DNA from: Actinomycetota bacterium
GTDB taxonomy: Bacteria > Actinomycetota > Thermoleophilia > Gaiellales > Gaiellaceae
Direction of reading: 5' to 3'
DNA: 5,755 nt
Assembly (NCBI GenBank): GCA_013694685.1
Contig: JACDBY010000292.1
Coordinates: 1 to 5,755 of the forward strand
In this document: piece by piece, positions 1 to 5,669 of the stretch
Numbering within the stretch: the stretch's first letter is position 1
How the letters are laid out: each line of letters starts with the position of its first letter
The notes under the pieces: model-generated
What the model was told of the DNA's origin: nothing
Databases searched by the model: none
Seen by the model: the letters and a program-made list of their open reading frames with translations, nothing else
Translations under genes and position numbers: made by a program

Positions 1-353
1 CGGTTGGGCAGGGTGACGAGGTAGTCCTGGCCGATGAAGACGTCGAGCTCGCCGGCGTTGAGGCGCTGAACCGTCTTGTCGTAGACCGGGAAGTGGAGGA
101 CGGCGAAGACATAGCGCTCTTCCTCGTAGTCGTCGACCTTCGGACGCTGGCGCTTCGAGACGACGTCCTCGACGTCGAGCGGATGCCAGCCGAAGCGCTC
201 GGCGAGGGCCTGGGCGGTGTCGAGATCGGGTCCGACCGCGTTGACCCAGGTGAGGCCGCCTGCTGTGAGCTCAGCGACCTGCGGCGTGCGCGCGACGTCG
301 TCCGCGCCAGAGCGCGATCGGGTGCTCCTGCGGATGCGGGGCAGGCTCGGCAA
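1..353 (-). CDS. corA: CorA-family magnesium/divalent cation transporter, N-terminal part (runs off the left edge)
   Basis: This encodes the start of a CorA-type channel, a homopentameric inner-membrane protein that takes up Mg2+ or related divalent cations. Only the cytoplasmic N-terminal domain is in the window (about 117 residues); the two C-terminal membrane helices and the GMN filter lie beyond the left edge. Family hallmarks seen are GGLTWVN, then FGWHPLDVEDV, QRPKVDDY and YVFAVLHFPVYD, followed by LDVFIGQDYLVTLPN at the edge. The conserved frame is open only from 359, just after an in-frame TGA at 362–360. The first usable start is TTG at 353, which has no convincing Shine-Dalgarno. 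A better placed ATG (387, or 396) opens another frame that stops at 273–271, before the conserved part. The 5' end is therefore either a TTG start or a frameshift. The family call is firm and the start is not. Confidence 0.8.
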   Translation of the reverse strand, partial: MPSLPRIRRSTRSRSGADDVARTPQVAELTAGGLTWVNAVGPDLDTAQALAERFGWHPLDVEDVVSKRQRPKVDDYEEERYVFAVLHFPVYDKTVQRLNAGELDVFIGQDYLVTLPN

Positions 354-394
354 GGGTACTCAGAGGATCGTCGGTCGCGGGCGTCATGTTCGCC

Positions 395-423
395 ATTGTA
401 CCGCCGGAGCCTGCGCCGGTCAC
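395..423 (-). promoter_or_regulatory. Putative sigma-70-type promoter for corA, possibly leaderless
   Basis: Read on the minus strand, GTGACC (423–418) is followed after exactly 17 nt by TACAAT (400–395). These match TTGACA at 4 of 6 positions and TATAAT at 5 of 6. The ATG at 387 begins eight bases after the -10 box, about where transcription would start, so the mRNA could be leaderless, as is common in actinobacteria. The site lies in the short gap between the cyclase stop and corA. It supports the ATG at 387 as the ancestral corA start, although that ATG is out of frame with the conserved body. Confidence 0.45.
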
Positions 424-438
424 TGCTCGTCTTGCCGC

Positions 439-1800
439 CTAGTGCGAGTGGCCCTTGACCGCGAACAGCTGCCAGTCGCCCGAGATTCCCTTGAGCTCGG
501 CTTCACCGCGCGCAACGAACTCGATGTTGGAGCCGGCGACGAGGTCCTTGACCGTGCTCGACACGAGCACCTCGCCCGCTCCCGCTTTGGCCGCGACCCG
601 GGCGCCGATATGGACGGCGATGCCGCCGACCTTGCCGTCGATCAGCTCGCACTCGCCCGTATGGAGTCCGGCGCGCACCTCGAGGCCGAGCTCCCTGACC
701 GACTCCGTGATCGCACTGGCGCAGCGGATCGCCCGCGCGGGGCCGTCGAAGCTCGCGAAGAAGCCATCCCCGGCGGTGTCGAGCTCGCGCCCGCGAAAGC
801 GGCTCAGCTGCCTGCGGACGAGCCCGTGGTGATCCTCCAGCAGCCGGCGCCACTGCGCGTCCCCGAGCTCGGCCGCCTTCTGGGTGGCACCCACGATGTC
901 CGTGAAGAGCACGGTCGCCAGGACGCGGTCCTGCTCGGGCTCGGCCCACGCGCCTTCCTGCCAGAGCCCGCTCAGGAACCGCTCGACCTCCGACATGAAA
1001 GGCTCGGGATCGATCACGGGGTAGTGATCCTCACCGGCCAGCTCGACGAAGCGAGCTCCGGGGATGCGCTCGGCCATGAGCCTCCCGCTCCTGACGTCGA
1101 CCGCGCGGTCGCCGGTCCGGTGGACGATCAGCGTCGGCACGCGGATCGTGGGCAGCACGTGCCGCACGTCGATCTCGATGTTCATGCGGCTGAGCGCAGC
1201 GGCGGCGCCTGGGCTCGCGCCGTAGCGTGCCCACCGCGCCCAGCGGCGCGCTTCCTCGGCGTCACCGCTCCGGCTCGGCGTGAAACGGTCGACGAGTCGG
1301 ACGCCTTCCTCGAACGTTCCCCACGTCCGCTCAGACTGGGCGGCTCCAGCAAGACGCTCCTCCGGCGGTGAAACCCACGGCGTGTCGGCAGTCGGCCGTC
1401 CGGTGACCAAACCGCCCCAGATCACGATGGCGGCGGTTCGCTCCGGGTACGTGGCTGCGAAGAGGAGCGTCATCGGGGCGCCCTCCGACATTCCGAGGAC
1501 GGCGGCGCGCAGTGAGCCGGCCGCGTCCATCACCGCGCGAACGTCGTCCATCCGCGTCTCGAGATCGGGAAGGCCGGCAACCGCGTCCGAGAGGCCGGTG
1601 CCGCGCTTGTCGAACACGAGCACTCGCGCGAAGCTCGCCAGGCGGCGGAGGAACGAGGCGCGCTCCTCTACTTCCCACCAAACCTCGAGATGCGAGACGG
1701 CGCCCAGGACGAGGACAAGGTCGAACGGCCCGTCACCCACGATCTGGTAGGCGATGTTGACGTCGCCGCTCCTCGCGTATCGGATCTCCGGCACGTCCAT
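439..1800 (-). CDS. Alpha/beta-hydrolase–class III adenylate/guanylate cyclase fusion protein
   Basis: This is a 453-residue cytoplasmic protein with two domains. Residues 1–275 form an alpha/beta hydrolase: FDKRGTGLSD (63–72), nucleophile elbow GMSEG with Ser105, probable acid Asp231 in TGDRAVD, and His259 in GEDHYP. Residues 290–453 form a class III nucleotide cyclase domain: ATVLFTDIVG with metal ligand Asp301, DTAGDGFFASF with second metal ligand Asp345, and VHIGAR with the conserved Arg401. The usual purine-selecting Lys is Asp341 here, and the transition-state Asn is His397, so cyclase activity cannot be assumed. I recall similar variants elsewhere in this fusion family. No signal peptide or membrane segment is seen. 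The start ATG at 1800 (MDVPEIRYARSGD) suits the family; an upstream GTG at 1854 adds 18 basic, unconserved residues. Neither start has a clear Shine-Dalgarno. The hydrolase substrate is unknown. Confidence 0.9.
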   Translation of the reverse strand: MDVPEIRYARSGDVNIAYQIVGDGPFDLVLVLGAVSHLEVWWEVEERASFLRRLASFARVLVFDKRGTGLSDAVAGLPDLETRMDDVRAVMDAAGSLRAAVLGMSEGAPMTLLFAATYPERTAAIVIWGGLVTGRPTADTPWVSPPEERLAGAAQSERTWGTFEEGVRLVDRFTPSRSGDAEEARRWARWARYGASPGAAAALSRMNIEIDVRHVLPTIRVPTLIVHRTGDRAVDVRSGRLMAERIPGARFVELAGEDHYPVIDPEPFMSEVERFLSGLWQEGAWAEPEQDRVLATVLFTDIVGATQKAAELGDAQWRRLLEDHHGLVRRQLSRFRGRELDTAGDGFFASFDGPARAIRCASAITESVRELGLEVRAGLHTGECELIDGKVGGIAVHIGARVAAKAGAGEVLVSSTVKDLVAGSNIEFVARGEAELKGISGDWQLFAVKGHSH

Positions 1801-1990
1801 CACGCGTCGTTTCGCTCTGCGAGCTCGCTTTCCGGAAGCAACGGAACGGCACACTAGCGCGGCTTCTCAGAACGTTGGACCATGCGACCGCTCGTCTCGG
1901 CCGAGGGCAGCGACTGAAGCGGCCCTCGAGGCGCGGGCCAAGCACGTCCTCGCCGCCCACGACGGCCGCTGATTCACATCAAGCGTCTCG
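1801..1990. other. Gap between the MFS and cyclase genes, no gene supported
   Basis: This 190-nt stretch separates two minus-strand genes. I see no terminator with a T-run after the MFS stop and no convincing -35/-10 pair ahead of the cyclase. A TAGTGT box at 1857–1852 lacks a matching -35. A plus-strand reading ending at 1972 gives a helix-like tail (EAALEARAKHVLAAHDGR), but it has no start or upstream body of its own. Whether the two flanking genes share a transcript is undecided. Confidence 0.4.
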
Positions 1991-3238
1991 CTAGGCGGGC
2001 TGGGGCACGGACGTCGTGCGAACCGCGTGCGGCAGCGAGCGCTCGAGCACGAGAGCCGCCGCGCTCGCAGCGATGCAGATCGCGGCCGCAGCGAGCCAGG
2101 TTCCGCTCGGGCTTGCCGCGAGCGCAAAGCCGCCGAGTGCCGGGCCGAGCGCAAAGCCGACCTGCCACGAGAGCGCCGAGAGCGCCATGTACCGCCCGAT
2201 CAGGCCGGGGTCGGCGAGGTCGGCGACGAGCGGCCCCTGCACGGCGCCGTGCAGGCACTCGCCGACCCCGAACACGGCCATCACGACTGCGAGGAGCAGT
2301 GCGGCGGCAGCACCTGTGACCCAGAGGCCGGCGAGCGGCACGAGCAACCAGCAACCCGCCCAGAGAACGCCGAGCAGGCCGAGGATGCGCATCCGCCGGT
2401 GGCCCTCGGATGCCTTCGTCACCGGGAGTTGCGCGAGCACGATCACGACGGTGTTCACGAAGAACACGATTCCGATCATCGTCTCCGTCACCGCAGCCTC
2501 GTTCTTCGCGTACACGGGCAGCAGCTCGAAGCCCGACATGCCGGCGAAGATGAAGAGCGTGTTCAGCGCAACGACGCCCATGAACGTGCGATCGCGCAGG
2601 ACCGGGCCATAGCTCCCACCGTGCGACGCCGCACGAGCCTCGGGGCTCGCCGGCTCGGGCACCCGCGCAAGCAGGACGCCGAGGTAGACGACGAAGGTCG
2701 CTGCGTTCACGAACCAGAGCACGTCGAAGGTCGCGGGCCGCGAGGTCGTCGCGATCAGCCCGCCGACGAGCGCGCCCAGCCCGACGCCGAGGTTCATCAC
2801 GACCCGCTGCATCGCGAAGGCGGTGTGGCGCTTGGCGGCCGGCGTGAGTTGTGTGATCAGCGTCGATTGCGCAGGCCAGAAGAAGCCGTTCCCGATCCCC
2901 GTCACGGCGGCGACGAGGAACCCCTTCCACGGGGTGTCGACGATGGCGTAGCCTGCGTAGCCGACGGCGAGGAAGACGAGCGCGGTGGCGAGGATCCGCT
3001 GTCCGCCCAACCGGTCGACGAGCGTGCCGGAGAGCGGCCCGGCGACAATGCTGACGACCGCGTTCGTCGCGAGGATCAGCCCCGCCGTCCCGAGCCCGAT
3101 CCCCTGGACGTTGTGGAGGTAGATGAGAGCGAACGGCAGGGTGACGCCGTTTCCGAACGCGTTCGCGAGTCCGCCCAGCTGGAGTGTCTGCACGGTGCGC
3201 GGGAGCTGCGGACTCAGGCTGCGGAACCAGTCGCGCAT
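1991..3238 (-). CDS. Major facilitator superfamily (MFS) transporter, probable DHA1-type drug/metabolite efflux
   Basis: A 415-residue integral membrane protein with about 12 hydrophobic segments, at roughly 18–42, 50–73, 83–100, 106–125, 147–163, 171–191, 218–240, 252–271, 285–303, 308–327, 345–375 and 380–398. A hydrophilic loop around 192–217 separates the two six-helix halves. The loop between helices 2 and 3 carries the MFS motif A signature GPLSGTLVDRLGGQR (67–81) with the key Asp75, Arg76 and Arg81. The late segment GRYMALSALSWQVGFALGPALGG (348–370, shown in part as GRYMALSAL) resembles DHA1 multidrug exporters. Length is normal. The ATG at 3238 is preferred over GTG at 3244 because an AGG lies about 10 nt upstream of it. 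The substrate cannot be read from sequence. The gene is divergent from the secreted cassette on the plus strand and shares its 204-nt regulatory gap. Confidence 0.88.
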   Translation of the reverse strand: MRDWFRSLSPQLPRTVQTLQLGGLANAFGNGVTLPFALIYLHNVQGIGLGTAGLILATNAVVSIVAGPLSGTLVDRLGGQRILATALVFLAVGYAGYAIVDTPWKGFLVAAVTGIGNGFFWPAQSTLITQLTPAAKRHTAFAMQRVVMNLGVGLGALVGGLIATTSRPATFDVLWFVNAATFVVYLGVLLARVPEPASPEARAASHGGSYGPVLRDRTFMGVVALNTLFIFAGMSGFELLPVYAKNEAAVTETMIGIVFFVNTVVIVLAQLPVTKASEGHRRMRILGLLGVLWAGCWLLVPLAGLWVTGAAAALLLAVVMAVFGVGECLHGAVQGPLVADLADPGLIGRYMALSALSWQVGFALGPALGGFALAASPSGTWLAAAAICIAASAAALVLERSLPHAVRTTSVPQPA

Positions 3239-3271
3239 CGGCACAGCCTAGGGTCAACGGCTCTCGGTCTC

Positions 3272-3288
3272 CGACACGCTTCGTGACG
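3272..3288. promoter_or_regulatory. Small imperfect dyad in the divergent intergenic region
   Basis: CGACACG and CGTGACG flank a 3-nt CTT centre, pairing at six of seven positions. It sits 34 nt upstream of the MFS start. The heptamer CCGACAC also recurs directly at 3271–3277 and 3296–3302, 25 nt apart. Either could be a repressor site for the MFS gene. This is weak evidence from symmetry and position only. Confidence 0.25.
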
Positions 3289-3325
3289 CGAGCAGCCGAC
3301 ACTCGGCGAGAGAACCGCTCCCAGG

Positions 3326-3369
3326 TGTGACGGATCTGTGCCACGTGTGTGCCAAGTGTGTGCCAATCG
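3326..3369. repeat. Four phased 11-bp TGTG direct repeats (operator-like array)
   Basis: Four consecutive 11-bp units begin at 3326, 3337, 3348 and 3359: TGTGACGGATC, TGTGCCACGTG, TGTGCCAAGTG and TGTGCCAATCG. The last three share TGTGCCA exactly, and GTGTGTGCCAA is a perfect 11-bp tandem repeat (3345–3355, 3356–3366). A period of 11 puts every copy on nearly the same face of the helix. The array lies between the divergent MFS and lamin-tail genes, about 75 nt before the start of the latter, so a cooperative DNA-binding regulator is the natural reading. The regulator is not identified. Confidence 0.55.
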
Positions 3370-3425
3370 TGGATGCGCCCTTTCGTCCGATCTGACAACG
3401 CGGTATCACGGAGAGCTCACGTTCC

Positions 3426-3439
3426 CCTCTGATCGGAGG
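3426..3439 (+). promoter_or_regulatory. Ribosome binding site inside a hairpin, upstream of the lamin-tail gene
   Basis: GGAGG (3435–3439) is the only Shine-Dalgarno-like sequence before the ATG at 3443, with a short 3-nt spacing. It decides the start at 3443. In RNA the preceding CCUCU (3426–3430) can pair with all five bases (one G·U pair) around a GAUC loop, which would hide the ribosome site. The stem is short, so the effect may be modest. Confidence 0.45.
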
Positions 3440-3442
3440 CAC

Positions 3443-4540
3443 ATGCCACGCGTCATCGTTCTCGTCCTCTTTGCCGTTCTCGTCGTCGGCGGCGTGCTCG
3501 CCGTGCCGACGGCACGCAGCGCCTCGCCCGACGTCGTCGTGAGCCAGGTCTACGCGGGTGGCGGCAATGCCGGCGCGCCGTTCGCGAACGACTTCGTCGA
3601 GCTCTTCAATCGCGGGTCGTCGTCGATCGACGTCAGCGGCTGGACAATCCAGTACGCATCCGCGGCGGGCACGACCTGGCAGTCGACCGCGCTGACCGGC
3701 TCGATCGCTCCCGGGCGGCACTACCTCGTCCAGCTGGCGTCGGCGGCAGCCGTGGGCGCGCCGCTTCCCACCCCGGATGCCACAGGGTCGACGAACCTCG
3801 CGGTCTCGGGTGGCAAGGTCGCGGTCGTGCGGGACTCGTCGCCGCTCGCCTGCGGCGCCTCTGTCGGAAGCTGCTCGGCCGTCACCTCGGTCGCGGACCT
3901 CGTCGGGTACGGCACTGCCGGGGACTACGAGGGCGGCGGTCCCGCGCCCGTCATCGGCAACACGACCGCTGCGCTGCGTGCTGGCGACGGGTGCGCCGAC
4001 ACCGACGCCAACCCGACCGATTTCGCCGCGGCGGATCCGGCACCGCGCAACTCGTCCGCCGCGGCCACGACGTGCGAGGTCATGCCACCACCGACCGGAG
4101 GCGTCTCGCAGGCTGCGACGGTCGAGATCAACGTCCAGTCGTCCCTCTCGATCGCGCTCGAGCGGCCCGCCGTCAGCTTCGGGAACACGGCGACCGGCGC
4201 CACGCCTGCTCCGGTCTCCGAGCGCCTGACCGTTGTCAGCAACGGTGCCAACGGGTACGCGGTCACCGCTCGCCGTACGGCGTTCCTGCCGGCCGACCTG
4301 CCGCTCGGCATCGCGGGCACCGCTCCGAGCGGTGGACAGATCGGAGCGTTGCTCGCCAGCGGTGCGATGGCTGCTATCCCGATCACGCCGGCTCCCGATG
4401 TGCTCGTCGGGACGAAGGCCTCGCAGAGCGCCGCCGGAGGCGACGTCTGGGATACGCGCCTCGGCTTCGTCTCGCCACTCCCCGTCGTCGCAGCCGGCCG
4501 GTATACGGCGACCGTCACCTTCACGGTGATCGGTCGATGA
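3443..4540 (+). CDS. Secreted lamin-tail-domain protein with a C-terminal WxL-like beta domain
   Basis: This 365-residue protein starts with a signal peptide (hydrophobic 4–21, cleavage probably near 26–28, around ARSAS). Residues 30–205 form a lamin tail domain, an Ig-like beta sandwich: VVVSQVYAGGGNAGAPF, NDFVELFNRGSSSIDVSGW, WQSTALTGSIAPGRHYLVQLA and a later VADLVGYG. Four cysteines (137, 144, 184, 211) could form disulfides outside the cell. A short PPP linker (215–217) leads to residues 224–365, an all-beta domain. Its layout (VSFG at 244–247, GYAV at 271–274, late AGRYTATVTFTV) parallels cell-wall-binding WxL domains. I infer a surface or matrix role, possibly binding wall or polysaccharide. 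The start is ATG 3443, since upstream codons from 3338 only translate the repeat array. The stop overlaps the next start as ATGA, so the two are probably translated together. Confidence 0.8.
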   Translation: MPRVIVLVLFAVLVVGGVLAVPTARSASPDVVVSQVYAGGGNAGAPFANDFVELFNRGSSSIDVSGWTIQYASAAGTTWQSTALTGSIAPGRHYLVQLASAAAVGAPLPTPDATGSTNLAVSGGKVAVVRDSSPLACGASVGSCSAVTSVADLVGYGTAGDYEGGGPAPVIGNTTAALRAGDGCADTDANPTDFAAADPAPRNSSAAATTCEVMPPPTGGVSQAATVEINVQSSLSIALERPAVSFGNTATGATPAPVSERLTVVSNGANGYAVTARRTAFLPADLPLGIAGTAPSGGQIGALLASGAMAAIPITPAPDVLVGTKASQSAAGGDVWDTRLGFVSPLPVVAAGRYTATVTFTVIGR

Positions 4541-5322
4541 GTCGCGCGACCGGTCTGGCCCTGGCCGCACTCGTGCTCGTGCCCGCTTCGGCGGGCGCGG
4601 GCACGCGCGCGGGCACCGCGGGGCCGGAGCTTGCTCTCACGGCGACACCGGCCCACGTCTCGCTCGTAGGCTCGGGCAGGGCGACGATCCGGGTCACGAA
4701 CTCTGGCCTCCAGGCGGTCGGGGTGGACGTCGGTCGCGCCGGCTTCGCGCTCGACCTGCGGGGGCGGCCGAGAATGGTTCGGCGCGCCGGTGCACGCGCA
4801 GCGACGTCGTGGGTCAGCGTTCGCCCTGCTCGGTTTCTACTCCCCGCCGGGGCAACGAGGTCGGTCACCGTCTCGTCCCGACTGCCGTCCCGTGTCGAGC
4901 CCGGCGACCATGACGCGCTCGTACTGCTCACGACGCGTCCCAAGTCGCGTACGCGGGTGGCCGTGCGGATGCGGATGGGCGTCGTCGTGGTCGTGCGGGC
5001 GCCCGGCCGCGTCGTGCGGCGACTGACGCTGCGCTCGCTCCGGGTGCGTCGCGCGCGCCGAGGGCCGATCCTGGAGCTCCTGGTCGTCAACCGCGGCAAC
5101 GTGTCGGAGACGCTGCCCCGCGGTCGCGTGCAGGTGACGTTGCGGCGCGGTCCGGCATCCACGAGGCTCAGAGCGGCCGGCCGCGAGCTCCGACCGCGAA
5201 CGACTGGCATCGTGGAGCTCGTCTATCGCGGACGGCTCAGAGGCTGGGTGACGGCGCGGGTCGAGATCGCCTCGAGGGACGGCGGCCCGGCCGTTGCACG
5301 AACGTTCCGTGTCAAGCTGTGA
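4537..5322 (+). CDS. Secreted Arg-rich two-domain Ig-like protein, partner of the lamin-tail protein
   Basis: A 261-residue protein, start ATG 4537, overlapping the previous stop by 4 nt, so coupled translation is expected. Residues 1–21 are a signal peptide (ALAALVLVPASAGAG, cleavage near A19 or A21). Residues 30–135 look like an Ig-type domain: LALTATPAHVSLVGSGRATIRVTNSG, then SWVSVRPARFLLPAGATRSVTV and PGDHDALVLLTT. That order (conserved N in xVTNSG, W-V-x-V-x-P, then the PAGATRSV turn) resembles DUF916-type WxL-interacting proteins and PapD/NEW3-like folds. After a strand-rich link (141–160), a second beta domain spans 162–261, with VNRGNVSETLPRG in its core. It has very many arginines and a basic charge. 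No C-terminal membrane anchor or sorting signal is seen, unlike classical Firmicute partners. The function is inferred from context and the family assignment is tentative. Confidence 0.7.
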   Translation: MSRATGLALAALVLVPASAGAGTRAGTAGPELALTATPAHVSLVGSGRATIRVTNSGLQAVGVDVGRAGFALDLRGRPRMVRRAGARAATSWVSVRPARFLLPAGATRSVTVSSRLPSRVEPGDHDALVLLTTRPKSRTRVAVRMRMGVVVVVRAPGRVVRRLTLRSLRVRRARRGPILELLVVNRGNVSETLPRGRVQVTLRRGPASTRLRAAGRELRPRTTGIVELVYRGRLRGWVTARVEIASRDGGPAVARTFRVKL

Positions 5323-5359
5323 GCCCTCCGAGGCCGAAACCGATACGCCCGGAAGGAAT

Positions 5360-5392
5360 CGAACGAAACCCCATATGCAGGGGTTTTGTTCG
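5360..5392 (+). terminator. Strong hairpin terminator, probably bidirectional
   Basis: A 13-bp stem (5360–5372 with 5380–5392, one G·T wobble) encloses a 7-nt loop ATATGCA. The core AAACCCC/GGGGTTT is followed on the plus strand by TTTTGTTCGCTT, the pattern of an intrinsic terminator, 37 nt after the stop of the plus-strand cassette. Read on the minus strand, GGGG is followed by TTTCGTTCG, so the same element may also end transcripts from the recombinase side. Confidence 0.7.
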
Positions 5393-5407
5393 CTTGCGGG
5401 TTACGAG

Positions 5408-5429
5408 GCACGCACCGGTGCACGCACCG
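5408..5429. repeat. Short direct repeat with palindromic centre
   Basis: GCACGCACCG occurs at 5408–5417 and 5420–5429, a 12-nt period. GCACCGGTGC (5412–5421) is a perfect 10-bp palindrome, and its core ACCGGT recurs at 5440–5445. It lies between the terminator and the broken small gene next to the recombinase. It could be a recombinase arm site or chance in GC-rich DNA. Confidence 0.3.
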
Positions 5430-5444
5430 CTCGAGCTCCACCGG

Positions 5445-5669
5445 TCACATTTCGCGCCAGTTGACGTCCTCGCGCTCGTTGACAACCCGGGTCACCCACC
5501 GCTCAACGCGCACATCGACGGCACCACCCGGACTCCATCATCCGCGCCGCGTCGACCGCCTCGTCTTCCGTCTCGAATGACCCGATCGCTCCTCGTCCGG
5601 GAAGTGTCCATAGACGGTGTACGAAACGACCGGGTTGCGCATGACTTCGGTGACTGTCAGTTCCTTCAT
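5445..5669 (-). pseudogene. Small hypothetical protein gene with two compensating frameshifts
   Basis: From ATG 5669 (AAAGGA ribosome site about 11 nt upstream) the frame reads MKELTVTEVMRNPVVSYTVY, then GHFPDEER. It then turns into Arg-rich shadow sequence and hits TGA at 5540–5538, giving only 43 residues. In the -1 frame the middle reads IGSFETEDEAVDAARMMESG. Back in the original frame the end reads GAVDVRVERWVTRVVNER followed by EDVNWREM and TGA at 5447–5445. Joining the three pieces gives one plausible acidic protein of about 74 residues. The frame is lost near 5580–5591 (one base short) and regained near 5523–5532 (one base extra). The start overlaps the recombinase stop as ATGA, so the two were cotranslated. 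The family is not recognised. It may be a genuine pseudogene or reflect two sequencing indels. Confidence 0.65.

Noticed and set aside
217..1371. Long plus-strand open frame over corA and the cyclase
   Set aside because: It is antisense to the recognised cyclase fusion, has no recognisable motif, and spans two real genes.
1754..1972. Plus-strand 72-codon frame ending in EAALEARAKHVLAAHDGR
   Set aside because: Its first part is antisense to the cyclase start, no ribosome site is seen, and only the last few residues look protein-like.
2027..3286. Long plus-strand open frame (419 codons) across the MFS gene
   Set aside because: It is an antisense shadow of GC-rich coding DNA: its translation is dominated by Arg, Glu, Asp and His with no domain, while the minus strand gives a clear 12-helix transporter.
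3337..3366. Sigma-54 promoter read from minus-strand TTGGCAC motifs
   Set aside because: The GG and GC dinucleotides are not at the required 10-nt separation.
1974..3398. Minus-strand 474-codon frame overlapping the MFS gene and the repeats
   Set aside because: It is an Arg-rich out-of-frame shadow with no hydrophobic segments; the MFS frame on the same strand explains the sequence.
3338..3442. Upstream GTG start extending the lamin-tail protein by 35 residues
   Set aside because: The extension only translates the TGTG repeat array and would bury the signal peptide inside the protein; ATG 3443 has a Shine-Dalgarno.
3254..4570. Minus-strand 438-codon frame antisense to the lamin-tail gene
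   Set aside because: It has low-complexity Arg/Asp composition. The plus strand has a signal peptide, a recognisable domain and a ribosome site.
5330..5392. A complete tRNA gene on the minus strand
   Set aside because: A T-loop-like decamer is present, but the flanking bases do not pair as a T-stem and no D-arm or anticodon arm is found.
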